Shown here in pieces: positions 38,229-47,295 of a DNA stretch of 64,000 nt (position 1 is its first letter; each line of letters opens with the position of its first letter). The stretch covers positions 1 through 64,000 of the forward strand of contig CATOSA010000008.1 of NCBI GenBank assembly GCA_951812315.1, in the 5' to 3' direction. A program made the position numbers and the translations under genes. The notes under the pieces were generated by a model. The model was given only the letters and a program-made list of their open reading frames with translations, did not search any database and was not told the origin of the DNA. The stretch comes from an uncultured Burkholderiales bacterium (lineage in GTDB: Bacteria; Pseudomonadota; Gammaproteobacteria; Burkholderiales; Eutrophovitaceae).

Positions 38229-38411
38229 TGTATGGTACGTCCTGCACCTGAGGGTGCCGGGGTGGAGGGACGATGCAGGCTATCTGCCGTAACCGGACAG
38301 ACCGAACTAGCCATGTCCCCACTCTGTCTTTCTGAGCGTCGATTTGGGAAGCAGCGGCAAGTGTTTGCGCATCTGACCGCCGATAGAAACAAGCTAACGC
38401 GGCAAAGACAG
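38229..38411 (+). ncRNA. predicted IS110 bridge RNA, copy B
   Basis: The presumed order 5' to 3' is a small hairpin CACC/GGTG (38245-38256), a target loop, then a donor loop. Target loop: outer stem GTGGAGGGAC (38262-38271) with GTCCCCAC (38315-38322), left guide ATGCAGGCT (38273-38281), inner hairpin CTGCCG/CGGACAG (38284-38300) and right guide ACTAG (38306-38310). Donor loop: perfect stem CTGTCTTT (38324-38331) with AAAGACAG (38404-38411), inner GCGT/ACGC, and ACAAG (38389-38393), complementary to CTTGT at the element's left junction. Size near 180 nt agrees with known bridge RNAs. Expression is not shown. Confidence 0.65.
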
Positions 38412-38514
38412 CCCCCCTCGGCACGTTTAAGTGTACGGCGATACGGGCGGCTTGACCACGGCGTTGTCCATGTATGCAGCCGTTGTTGCCATTGGTCGTG
38501 GAAGTGGAGCTTAC

Positions 38515-39306
38515 ATGCCTGATTCACACAAGAGCATCGAAGTCATCGGCGCGGACATTAGCCAGTGCGAAATCGTTATTGCCTGGGCGCGCTCGCAGCG
38601 ACCTTGCCAGCGTATTGCCAATAAGCGCGAGGCCATTGTGGTCTGGCTCAAACAACTTCCCGCAGGCTGTGTTATCGGCATGGAGGCCACGGGCCGGTTA
38701 CATCAGCAGCTGGCTGATCTGGCTGCAGGACATGGACACGTCGTGTACGTCCTTAACCCCAAGTATGTAGCGTCTTGCGCCATGGGCGTGGGCCGGCGCG
38801 GCAAGACCGAGGGCACGCGGTCCAACCGCGCCTTGAAGAGCCTGAACACGCTGCTCGCCGAGCTCAACAACGAGCTCAAACGCGTCATTGCACACAACGA
38901 TGAACTGGAGAACAAACGCAAGCAACTGCAGCGCATTCGCGGCATTGGCTTTATCAACAGCGCGGCGTTGACCCATCGCTTCGATCACACGCCCTTTGCC
39001 AATAGCGATGCGGTGGTGGCCGCCTACGGATTGGACCCGCGCCCGAAGGATTCTGGTACTCATCAGGGCAAGCGGCGCCTGACCAAACAGGGCAATGCGG
39101 AGGATCGGCGGCTGATCTACCTGGCTGGGCAGGCAGCGGCAAAGACAAAATTGTTCAAACCAATTTATCGCGCACTACTAGCCAGGGGCTTGGCAACCAC
39201 CGAGGCCATTGTGATCCTGGCCAGAAAGCTACTGCGCATCGCCTTTGCCATCTGGACTTCAGGACAACCGTTCAAGCCTGATATGGTCGGAAAAAAACCT
39301 TGCTAA
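38515..39306 (+). pseudogene. IS110-family transposase, catalytic residues deleted in frame
   Basis: Reads as one 263-codon frame from ATG 38515 (GGAG upstream). Compared with copy A it lost the segment between GKT and GTRSNR, and eight residues between ALK and SLNT (a 24-bp loss between two GCGCCTT copies). The first deletion removes both aspartates of KTDPMDAG, half of the DEDD active site. The remaining D (GADIS), E (MEATG) and C-terminal Ser region (SGTHQG) are kept. The protein could fold at most partly and cannot be an active recombinase. Confidence 0.85.
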
Positions 39307-39318
39307 AAACCATAGGAA

Positions 39319-40659
39319 CTAGTCGCCGGCAACCGTCATCGATTCGATCAGGATCGATCCTGTCTGACGCGCAGTGCGTGCAAGTACATCGTCTGCTACC
39401 GCTACGACTGAATTGAACATATCCTTTAGATTTCCGGCGACCGTGATCTCCTGAACCGGATAGGCAATTTCACCGTCTTCGACCCAGAAGCCGGCAGCCC
39501 CGCGCGAATAATCCCCGGTGACCATATTGGTACCGTGACCGAGCAGTTCCGTGACGAGCAGGCCGCGACCCATGCGCTTCAACAACGAATCAAAAGTTTC
39601 ACCGGTCGAACGAAGGACAAGATTGTGGCTGCCGCCGGCGTTCCCGGTGGAACGCATGCCGAGCTTGCGTGCAGCATAGCTGCCCAACAAATAGCCTTCA
39701 ACAACGCCGTCCTTGACAATGGATCGCGTGCGGGTTGCCACGCCCTCGTTGTCAAACGGGCTGCTCGCCAGCCCCCGTTTCAGGAAAGGCAATTCCTCGA
39801 TCTGGACGAAATCCGGAAAAACCTGCGTCCCCAGGCTGTCGAGCAAAAAAGACTGTTGCCGATACAGACTGCCGCCGCTGATTGCCGAAATGAAATGGCC
39901 GAGCAAACCTGGCGCCAGAGGCGCTTCAAAAACGACCGGCACGCTGGTCGTTTCGATCTTGCGTGCGTCGAGCCGCCGCGCCGCCCGCCGGCCGGCAGTC
40001 GCGCCGACGTCCTTGAACGACTCAAGATCTTCCTGCGCGCGAGAAGTGCTCCACCATGCGTCGCGCTGCATATTGTCGCCCTTGCCGGCAATCACCGCAC
40101 AGCTCACAACCTGGCGTGTACTCGGGTAACCTGCCATAAAGCCGTTGCTGTTCGCATACATGAACTGGCCCTGATGGGCCGATACAGAGGCGCCCTCGGA
40201 GTTGGCGACTCTCGCATCGGCATCGAATGCGGCCTGCTCGCCCTGGCGTGCAAGTTCGACCGCCTCCTCGACAGACAATGTCCACGGGTGGTACAGATCA
40301 AGGTCGGGGAACTCGGTTGCGAGTAACTCCGGGTCGGCAAGTGCTGCGTATTCGTCGGACGCTGTCAGACGCGCAATCGACAAAGCAGCTTCGACCGTCG
40401 TTCGTATCGCGTCCGGATTCAGGTCCGATGTGCTCGCATGACCACGGCGCTTTCCGAGGTATGCGGTGACACTCATGCCCTTGTCCCGGCTGTATTCGAT
40501 GGTTTCGACCTCATCACGGCGAACGGTCACCGACTGGCCAAATCCTTCCTGGACATCGAGATCTGCGGCCGACGCGCCTTTGGTCATCGCGTGATCGAGC
40601 GCCATGCGCGCGATCTCTTTGAGTTTGTCTTGTTCGTAGGTAAATGATTCGCTGGACAC
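39319..40659 (-). CDS. pmbA: Metalloprotease PmbA/TldE
   Basis: Subunit of the TldD/TldE metalloprotease that processes microcin and modified peptides. 446 residues from GTG 40659. Family segments: SVTVRRDEVETIEYSRDKGM, GRRAARRLDARKIETTSVPV, FDNEGVATRTRSIVKDG, LLGSYAARKLGMRSTGNAGG, GDYSRGAAGFWVEDGEIAYP. Its TAG stop is the CTAG on which IS110 copy B and the family-3 repeat abut, so the protein end MTVAGD is unchanged. Divergent from darP, the usual neighbour. Confidence 0.95.
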   Translation of the reverse strand: MSSESFTYEQDKLKEIARMALDHAMTKGASAADLDVQEGFGQSVTVRRDEVETIEYSRDKGMSVTAYLGKRRGHASTSDLNPDAIRTTVEAALSIARLTASDEYAALADPELLATEFPDLDLYHPWTLSVEEAVELARQGEQAAFDADARVANSEGASVSAHQGQFMYANSNGFMAGYPSTRQVVSCAVIAGKGDNMQRDAWWSTSRAQEDLESFKDVGATAGRRAARRLDARKIETTSVPVVFEAPLAPGLLGHFISAISGGSLYRQQSFLLDSLGTQVFPDFVQIEELPFLKRGLASSPFDNEGVATRTRSIVKDGVVEGYLLGSYAARKLGMRSTGNAGGSHNLVLRSTGETFDSLLKRMGRGLLVTELLGHGTNMVTGDYSRGAAGFWVEDGEIAYPVQEITVAGNLKDMFNSVVAVADDVLARTARQTGSILIESMTVAGD

Positions 40660-40807
40660 TTGCTTTTTTCAGGTATCGGGGTGAGAGGAGTCGAACCGGA
40701 AAGGCAGCAAAAACTTCGCTCGACGCCATTCCTGCATTCACTTCGTGCAGAAAACGTCCGTCTGCCGCTCGGGTATCATACCACCCGCGTTTTTTCTCAA
40801 CGAAAGC

Positions 40808-41308
40808 ATGGACCAGCAACCGGAAGTCAGCAAGACCCAGCGCAAGCGCGAGATGCTCGCCCTGCAGGCAATTGGCGAAGAACTGGTGGCCGTGCCTGAA
40901 GACCGGCTGGCCGACTTCAGGCTGCCGGATTCACTGCGCGAGGCAATACGGGAAGCCAGGCAGATGAACCAGCGCGGTGCGCGCCGCCGCCAGATGCAAT
41001 ATATCGGCCGGCTGATGCGAGATGTCGACGTAAACGACATACGCGCTCAACTCGAAGCGAGCCGCGCCGGCTCTGCCAGGGAGGTCGCGTTGATGCACCG
41101 TGCCGAACGCTGGCGCGAGCGCCTGCTTTCAGATAGCGCCGCGGTCTCCGAGTTTGTAAGCGCATTTCCGGAAGTGGATATTCAAAAGCTGCGAACCACG
41201 TTGCGCAACGCCAGGCAGGAAGCGGCCTCCGAAAAACCGCCCAGGTTCTATCGAGCACTGTTTCGCGAAATTCGTGACACGATGTCGAAGCACGATTTGC
41301 CAACGTGA
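40808..41308 (+). CDS. darP: Ribosome-associated protein DarP (YjgA, DUF615)
   Basis: 166 residues from ATG 40808; the frame is open 21 codons further up without merit. DUF615 signatures: SKTQRKREMLALQAIGEELV, RRRQMQYIGRLMRDVDVNDI, HRAERWRERLLSD. In E. coli it acts in 50S subunit maturation. Divergent from pmbA with a 148-bp shared promoter region, a conserved arrangement in gammaproteobacteria. Confidence 0.93.
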   Translation: MDQQPEVSKTQRKREMLALQAIGEELVAVPEDRLADFRLPDSLREAIREARQMNQRGARRRQMQYIGRLMRDVDVNDIRAQLEASRAGSAREVALMHRAERWRERLLSDSAAVSEFVSAFPEVDIQKLRTTLRNARQEAASEKPPRFYRALFREIRDTMSKHDLPT

Positions 41309-41502
41309 TTTTCCGGCGCACAATCTGGCTGAACGCAGTCCGTGGCGGCAAGGAGAAACGAAGCCGAGGAACCCGATACTGGCAAGCGCGATGGAAGCAG
41401 TTAATCCAACACGTCGAACACAGTATGCCGAAAACGTACGTGATTCAGGCTGACCGCCTGCGATTGCGATTTCCCGAAAACCAACATGCAGGATCATCAT
41501 GA
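41305..41502 (+). CDS. Possible small basic protein between darP and mog
   Basis: 65 codons. The GTG start overlaps the darP stop (GTGA) and the TGA stop overlaps the mog start (ATGA), the spacing of coupled genes. The product is very basic (WLNAVRGGKEKRSRGTRYW, ARWKQLIQHVEHSM) with no family I recognise. The overlaps at both ends are its only support; it may be chance. Confidence 0.35.
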   Translation: MIFRRTIWLNAVRGGKEKRSRGTRYWQARWKQLIQHVEHSMPKTYVIQADRLRLRFPENQHAGSS

Positions 41503-42110
41503 ACGACAATGAACAAGTAAAGATCGGACTCGTCTCGATCAGCGACCGCGCCTCGAAAGGTGTGTACGAGGACAAGGGTGTGCCTGCACTCGAGGAGTGG
41601 CTTTCTGGCGCGTTGATCAACCCGCTAACGTTCGCATCGCGCGTCATTCCGGACGAGCAACCGACAATAGAAGAAACCCTGAAAGAGCTGGCCGACATTG
41701 AAGGCTGCGACCTGATTCTTACGACTGGCGGTACTGGTCCGGCCCCGCGAGACATTACGCCGGAAGCTACACTTGCCGTTGCCGACAAGGTCATGCCGGG
41801 GTTCGGCGAACAGATGCGCCAGATCAGCCTGCGATTCGTACCAACGGCAATACTTTCGCGGCAAGTTGCCGTCATACGTGGCAGCAGCCTGATCATCAAC
41901 CTGCCGGGGCAACCGAAGTCGATACGCGAAACGCTCGAAGGACTCAAGGACGGCAGCGGCAAACCCGTCGCTCACGGAATTTTCGCCGCTGTACCGTACT
42001 GCGTCGATCTTATCGGTGGACCTTATATGGAAACTCGCGAGAATATCTGCAAGGCGTTCCGTCCAAAGTCCGCCATTCGCGCGAAAAAGTCATCTGACGG
42101 AGCACAATGA
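41499..42110 (+). CDS. mog: Molybdopterin adenylyltransferase
   Basis: Activates molybdopterin with ATP before molybdenum insertion. 203 residues; MoCF fold with IGLVSISDRASKGVYEDKG at the start, the binding motif TTGGTGPAPRDITPEAT, and the conserved NLPGQPKSIRETLEGL. Slightly longer than E. coli Mog through a basic C-terminal tail. Overlaps the following esterase by ATGA. No molybdoenzyme gene is in the window. Confidence 0.94.
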   Translation: MNDNEQVKIGLVSISDRASKGVYEDKGVPALEEWLSGALINPLTFASRVIPDEQPTIEETLKELADIEGCDLILTTGGTGPAPRDITPEATLAVADKVMPGFGEQMRQISLRFVPTAILSRQVAVIRGSSLIINLPGQPKSIRETLEGLKDGSGKPVAHGIFAAVPYCVDLIGGPYMETRENICKAFRPKSAIRAKKSSDGAQ

Positions 42111-42808
42111 ACGTGGAAACAACTGACCAATTCAAGGACGCAGTCGAGATTGAAACCGGTTCGACACCCAGCCATTCAGTCATATGGCTTCATGGCCTTG
42201 GTGCAGACGGCAACGATTTCGTTCCGATCGTTCAACAACTGGCGCTGCCCGACTTCGGCATACGCTTCATATTTCCGCATGCTCCAATGATGCCGGTCAC
42301 CATTAACGGCGGCTTTGTAATGCGTGCGTGGTATGACATTCTGAGCGCCGACATCTCGCCGGGAAGCGGTCAGGAGCGCAAGCTCGAGGATGAAAGCGGA
42401 ATGCGCAATTCGGAAAACGTAATCCGGCAATTCATTGACAGGGAAGTCGCTCGCGGTATTCCTGCGTCGCGAATCGTTCTCGCCGGTTTCTCGCAAGGTG
42501 GTGCGATGGCGTTGCAGACCGGATTACGTTACGGCCACAAAATCGCCGGGCTCATGGCCTTGTCTGCCTATTTACCCTTAAAGTCGAAGCTGTCGTCCGA
42601 ACGCGATCCGGCCAATCAGGACACGCCGATCTTCATGGGCCATGGCTCGATCGACAACGTCGTTCCGGTCTCGCTTGCCAGCGCCTCGCAGGCGCATCTC
42701 GCCGAGCTCGGTTACGAAGTGGAATGGCACGCGTACCCGATGATGCATGAGGTCTGTCACGAAGAACTCGTCGATATCGGAAACTGGATGGCAAAAGTAT
42801 TGCGGTGA
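42107..42808 (+). CDS. Alpha/beta-hydrolase of the phospholipase/carboxylesterase family
   Basis: 233 residues. Oxyanion segment VIWLHGLGADGNDFVP, nucleophile elbow GFSQGGAMALQTG (Ser), Asp in HGSIDNVVP, His in YPMMHEVCHEEL: a complete catalytic triad. Close in pattern to carboxylesterase 2 / YpfH-type enzymes acting on short acyl esters; no signal peptide, so cytosolic. ATGA overlap with mog suggests co-translation, functional link unclear. Confidence 0.92.
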   Translation: MNVETTDQFKDAVEIETGSTPSHSVIWLHGLGADGNDFVPIVQQLALPDFGIRFIFPHAPMMPVTINGGFVMRAWYDILSADISPGSGQERKLEDESGMRNSENVIRQFIDREVARGIPASRIVLAGFSQGGAMALQTGLRYGHKIAGLMALSAYLPLKSKLSSERDPANQDTPIFMGHGSIDNVVPVSLASASQAHLAELGYEVEWHAYPMMHEVCHEELVDIGNWMAKVLR

Positions 42809-42842
42809 ACAAGTGAAGACATGCGCCGCGAACGGCATATCC

Positions 42843-44359
42843 TCAGGCCTTGATGCGAAAATGTGCAACGACAAAGTCTTCGCCGCTTTCGAGCACCATT
42901 TGCGGCTCCATGAGATAGCGCTTGCCGTACATCGTCATTTGCACATTGAAATCGGGCGAAAATGCGTCCGTCGGCAATAGCAGATCAATCTCTCCCTGGC
43001 CGACACTGCTGCCGACATGCGACGGTAGCAACAGTGCTGTTTGCATTGGTTCGCCGGAATTCGCGTTGGTCAGTTGGACTGCCTGTATTCCGCGCGCAAG
43101 CATCTCAATGCCAACATAGCGCTGATTCGCACCCTTTGCCGCCAGCCTGCGGATTACGCCGACGCCCCATATACGGCTACCGGACGGTCGCATGGCGACG
43201 AGTTCACCGACGCTCAGCTTCTCACCACGTTTGATCGGCAGCACTGCCCCGTATCCGCCTTCGCTCTCGTTCTCGACAGTCCAGGATTCAAACCCCTCTT
43301 CCTGCTTGTCCTGATCGCTCAGATCGTTGCTTTGAATGCGCGCAACGATTTCGGCGAAACCGAGGACAATGCCGATCTCGGACAAGGTTCGGCGGCGCGA
43401 CTCACGCCTTACCGGCCGCCTGTCCGACCAGTTACGTTCGAGATGCGCCAGCACACGGATCACCGTTTCGACATCGGCAAATTGATGAATTCTGAGCGGC
43501 CTGGTCGCGCCGACACCCTCCGCCAGCCGCGCTGATAGTTTCTCAAGCTCCGGGATAGCATCGCCGGGACCAAAGAAACGCGAGCCCAAATGCACAATTT
43601 CACCCGACCGATAGCACACTGGCGCGGTCCATTGGTTTACGTTAACCATGAAGTAACAACTATTGGACGGAGCCGTCTGAAGCTCAAAGCGTTGCGCAAG
43701 ATACCCGATCACACTGCTTGCGACGTCGACTTCCACCGCAGGCAAGTTCTCGACCGCGGACATGGCAAATATAAATGGCCGGACAAGCTCGCGCTGAAGC
43801 GTCGTCTTGTGCCCATAGACAAAACCTGCGCATCCATAAGGTCCTTGTCCTCGACGTAGGACAATAGCTGCGACAGTGTTTGCCAGATATCGCGATCCTC
43901 CTTGCGATACCCCATTCGCTGCCAGCTTAATTGTGCAGAAGTCGCGCGAATTGCACGAGCGACCACCACCGGAAACTTGTTTTCCGCTTCCATCCAACCT
44001 TTACTGTAGGTCTGAAACAGACTTACGAGGTCTACATACGCGAATGCAAGCTGCGACGAATATTGCGATACGGCATCCCAGATTCGCACCTGATCACTCG
44101 ATTTCGCATCGGCACCTTTGCCAAGAAAGCGAAGACGCAGGTCGCGCACCAGATCTCTGCCGCGCACGTCCGCTCGCTGTACGATCTCAATTGCCTCGGC
44201 CACGCTAAGACCGGTTTGCAGGTGCACGCCCTCAATCTGATCGCCGATTTCCGCAAGCAGTTGCACCGCACCCAGCGGCAGGGTGTCGGTCGCGTTGACG
44301 ACCGCGCCTTCCTCGGTTACGAGCCATTGTTCATTGTGTTCGGTTGTTGCGACCGCCAT
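42843..44359 (-). pseudogene. PilZ-like regulatory protein of unknown role, frameshifted
   Basis: The N-terminal half (ATG 44359, MAVATTEHNEQWLVTEEGAV) runs to DLMDAQVLSMG at about 43825. There the frame is lost and resumes one frame over with VYGHKTTLQRELVRPFIFAM, ending at 42843. Adding one T to a TTTT run rejoins 505 residues. The C-terminal 110 residues have a PilZ-like look (ESEGGYGAVLPIKRGEKLSV, then GANQRYVGIEMLARG), which would suggest cyclic-di-GMP binding, but the usual RxxxR arginines are not clear. The N-terminal and middle regions are not recognised. Confidence 0.65.
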
Positions 44360-44584
44360 CGTTCCCTGTTCCCACCTGCGAATCAGTATTGGCTTGAGAG
44401 CTGGCAGGCTGCCAACAGAGCACTTCGAAGCTGTATGTCCGCTGCCGCCTGACAGGTGTGATTAGGACGCAAGCTTCATTCCCTCGCCGGGACATTCCGG
44501 GAAGGCTTCCCTGCTCGGCAAGACATTGAATCTGCAGGATGATTTGGCTCGCAGCCAGGTGATACGCATGACCGCGTTGGCAAA

Positions 44585-45892
44585 CTACTCGGTGATCGGC
44601 TCACTTTTCAGCGCTGAAGCATGTCCCCGCTGAACATTGATGCTGGCCAGAATCAGCAGGCCAATGACAAAGAAGACACCGACGGTCAACATGGCACGGC
44701 GGTGATCGCCGCCGCTGATCCAGGTGACCGCACCGTACGTAATCGGGCCAAAAATGGAGGAAAGCTTGACCGCCAGCCCCCACAGCCCAAAAAACTCGGC
44801 CCGGCGATGGCCAGGGCTCAGGTATCCGACCAGGGCGCGGCCCGCTGACTGACTCGCACCCAGGCATAATCCGGCGAGATTGGCGGCGATCCAGAACACT
44901 CCGGGACTATGCGCGGCCCACGCAACAATGATGGTCAACAGCCACCCCAGCAAGGTCAAGGCGATTGTTGCTTTGTGGCCGATTCGATCCTGTACATGAC
45001 CAAACGCGAGCGCGCCCAGGCTTGCCGTGATATTGACGACCATGATCAGGATAATGGTATCGCTGGTTTCGAAACCCATCGCCTCCTGAGCATAGATCGC
45101 GGCCAAGGTAATCACCGACTGCACACCCGCCTGGTAAAACAGAATACACACCAGAAAACGCTTCAGGTCCTTGTGCTCACGCGCGTGCCGAATCGTGTGC
45201 CAGGTGCGTGCGAACACACTGCGGTAACCACCGCGCGGCAAAGCCTGCGGCTTCGAACGTTCTTTCAGCCAGACAAAAGTGGGAAGTGCGGCAAGCAGAA
45301 AAACTGCCGCCGTGATCAACATGGTTACCGGCACGAACTGATCGCTGCCCTGACCCTGAGCCTGCGCAAACGTGACGTATGCAAGACACAATGCGAGTGT
45401 CAGCAGGCCACCGATGTAACCAAGCCCCCATCCCCATCCTGACACCTTGCCAATGGCATGGCCTCTGGCAATTTCAGGCAGAAATGCGGCAATCAGATTT
45501 TCTCCTGTGCCAAAGAAATAATTCGATATGACCAGAAGCGTGATGCCGAGCACGAGATCACCCGGACCAACCAGGCCCAGTGCCGCCGTCGCCAGTATGC
45601 AACCCGCCGTCGTTATGAGCAAAAGCCGCTTCTTGGCGGCGTGTACATCGGCATATGCGCCGAGCAATGGCGCCGTCAAGACAATCATTGCGTATGACAC
45701 CGACAACGCTGCCGTCCACGCGAACGTTCCCCACTCGGCGCCTTGCGCAACAACGCCGACAAAATAGGCATTGAATACCGCAGTAATGACGACCGTGGTA
45801 TAGCCCGAATTGGCGAAGTCGAACATCGCCCATGCCCAGACTTCGCGCGGCCTTACACCATCAGCCAGAGTCAGCGATTGCTCGTCCTTCAC
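44585..45892 (-). CDS. MFS permease, UMF1/Atg22-like family
   Basis: 435 residues from GTG 45892, 12 membrane segments. Opening WAWAMFDFANSGYTTVVITAVFNAYFV is the hallmark of the UMF1 family; GVQSVITLAAIYAQEAMGFE and the late RRAEFFGLWGLAVKLSSIFGP are also typical. Substrate unknown. Lies downstream of the CoA-transferase and a small ORF in the same direction with 3-nt spacing, hence one operon. Confidence 0.92.
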   Translation of the reverse strand: MKDEQSLTLADGVRPREVWAWAMFDFANSGYTTVVITAVFNAYFVGVVAQGAEWGTFAWTAALSVSYAMIVLTAPLLGAYADVHAAKKRLLLITTAGCILATAALGLVGPGDLVLGITLLVISNYFFGTGENLIAAFLPEIARGHAIGKVSGWGWGLGYIGGLLTLALCLAYVTFAQAQGQGSDQFVPVTMLITAAVFLLAALPTFVWLKERSKPQALPRGGYRSVFARTWHTIRHAREHKDLKRFLVCILFYQAGVQSVITLAAIYAQEAMGFETSDTIILIMVVNITASLGALAFGHVQDRIGHKATIALTLLGWLLTIIVAWAAHSPGVFWIAANLAGLCLGASQSAGRALVGYLSPGHRRAEFFGLWGLAVKLSSIFGPITYGAVTWISGGDHRRAMLTVGVFFVIGLLILASINVQRGHASALKSEPITE

Positions 45893-45895
45893 GCC

Positions 45896-46044
45896 TTATG
45901 CCTCGATGAACACCTGGGTGCAATTGGCGATACGCACGACATGTTCCGGTGATCGCAAGCGGCGTGTTCAAGTGCGTCGCGGCGGGCAACACGCGCTGCC
46001 TGTTGCAACAGTAGATCGGTGGTACCAATAAGTTTTCCTGTCAC
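45896..46044 (-). pseudogene. Possible small protein (about 49 residues), frameshifted
   Basis: Starts at a GTG overlapping the CoA-transferase stop and begins MTGKLIGTTDLLLQQAARVA. After ACDHR the frame breaks; one frame over it continues EHVVRIANCTQVFIEA and stops 3 nt before the MFS start. Restoring one G (CCGG to CCGGG) gives a single 49-residue frame that fills the gap between two operon genes exactly. No family recognised. Confidence 0.4.
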
Positions 46045-47228
46045 ACGACGCCTTTCGTTCTGAGTTCCGCGATTTGATCGTCATCATAGCCGAGTGCGCT
46101 GAGCACCGACTGTGTATGCTCGCCAAGATCCGGACCGAGCCAGCGAGTACCGCCCGGTGTGTCCGAAAGCTTTGGCACGACACCCGGTATTTTGAATGGC
46201 TTGCCGTCGGAAAGACTGGCCTGCTCAATCATACCACGCGCCCGAAAATGCAGATCGTTAACGATGTCCTCGACATCGTATATTTTTCCGGAAGGCACTT
46301 CGGCCGAGTCGAGCACGGCAAGCACCTCGTCCAGATCATGCGCGGCACACCACGCACCGATGACTTCGTCGAGTTCGTCACCGCGCCGCGCACGGCCGTC
46401 GTTTCTTGCGAGCTGCGGATCAGTTGCAAGATCATCACGGCCAATCGCGGTCATCATGCGCTTGAAGATAGAGTCTCCATTCGCGCCGATCACTACAAAT
46501 TTCTTGTCACGCGTGGTGTAAGTACCAGACGGCGCAATCCCCGGTAACGACGAGCCGCTGCGCTCACGAACAAATCCGTACACATCGTACTCCGGCAACA
46601 GGCTCTCCATAAGACTGAAAACCGCTTCGTACAACGCAACATCCACGACCTGGCCGCGGCCCCCGTTGTTATCTCTGCTGCGCAGCGCCATCAACGCCCC
46701 GATCGCTCCGTAAAGCGAAGCGATCGCGTCGCCGAGGCTGATTCCGACACGCACCGGCGGACGATCCGGGTAGCCGGTTACATGACGAAGACCACCCATC
46801 GCCTCGGCAATCGCACCGAACCCGGGTTTGTCACGATACGGACCGGACTGGCCGTATCCGGAAAGCCTCACCATGACCAGACCGGGATTCTCCCGTGACA
46901 ACTCCTCGTAGCCCAACCCCCATTTCTCCATCGTTCCCGGGCGGAAGTTTTCCACGACAACATCAACATCCCGGGCAAGGCGGCGAATGATTTCCTGCCC
47001 TTGCGGGGTTTTCAGGTTGACCGTAACCGACTGTTTATTGCGCGCCTGAAGTAGCCACCAGAGCGACTTGCTCTCATACATCTTGCGCCATTGGCGTAGC
47101 GGATCGCCGCCATCGGGCGACTCGACTTTGACTACCTGTGCACCAAACTCTGCAAGCAAGCGTGTGCAAAACGGCCCGGCAATCAACTGCCCCAGCTCAA
47201 GTACCTTGATATCTTCTAATGGTCCCAT
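46041..47228 (-). CDS. Family III CoA-transferase (CaiB/BaiF type)
   Basis: 395 residues. Family segments: VLELGQLIAGPFCTRLLAEFG at the start, WWLLQARNKQSVTVNLKTPQG, NFRPGTMEKWGLGYEEL and RLSGYGQSGPYRDKPGFG. The presumed catalytic Asp is in VRVGISLGDAIASLYG. Exchanges CoA between acyl-CoA and a free acid; the acceptor cannot be told. First gene of a leftward operon with a small ORF and a UMF1 permease, suggesting uptake and activation of an organic acid (inference). Confidence 0.92.
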   Translation of the reverse strand: MGPLEDIKVLELGQLIAGPFCTRLLAEFGAQVVKVESPDGGDPLRQWRKMYESKSLWWLLQARNKQSVTVNLKTPQGQEIIRRLARDVDVVVENFRPGTMEKWGLGYEELSRENPGLVMVRLSGYGQSGPYRDKPGFGAIAEAMGGLRHVTGYPDRPPVRVGISLGDAIASLYGAIGALMALRSRDNNGGRGQVVDVALYEAVFSLMESLLPEYDVYGFVRERSGSSLPGIAPSGTYTTRDKKFVVIGANGDSIFKRMMTAIGRDDLATDPQLARNDGRARRGDELDEVIGAWCAAHDLDEVLAVLDSAEVPSGKIYDVEDIVNDLHFRARGMIEQASLSDGKPFKIPGVVPKLSDTPGGTRWLGPDLGEHTQSVLSALGYDDDQIAELRTKGVV

Positions 47229-47295
47229 GCGGCAATTCTAGTTCACCTGGCCCGCAGTACAATTCGGCCCGACACGCCGTACAATCGTTCGCGAC

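Larger units (their letters stand above)
38227..39320 (+). mobile_element. IS110-family insertion sequence, copy B
   Basis: About 1.09 kb, plus orientation, ends TGTATGG... and ...ATAGGAA between two CT dinucleotides (38227-38228, 39319-39320). The left end is nearly identical to copy A over 286 nt with no length difference. It is shorter than copy A because of two internal in-frame deletions in the transposase gene. It is inserted into the end of a palindromic element at the pmbA stop codon. Confidence 0.9.

Noticed and set aside
38431-38514. Longer IS110 transposase start (ATG 38431)
   Set aside because: It would place coding sequence in the conserved non-coding left end; ATG 38515 has a proper ribosome-binding site and begins the RuvC-like domain.
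40670-40720. tRNA-like segment GAGAGGAGTCGAACCGG
   Set aside because: It resembles a tRNA T-arm end on the minus strand but no acceptor or anticodon arms can be completed.
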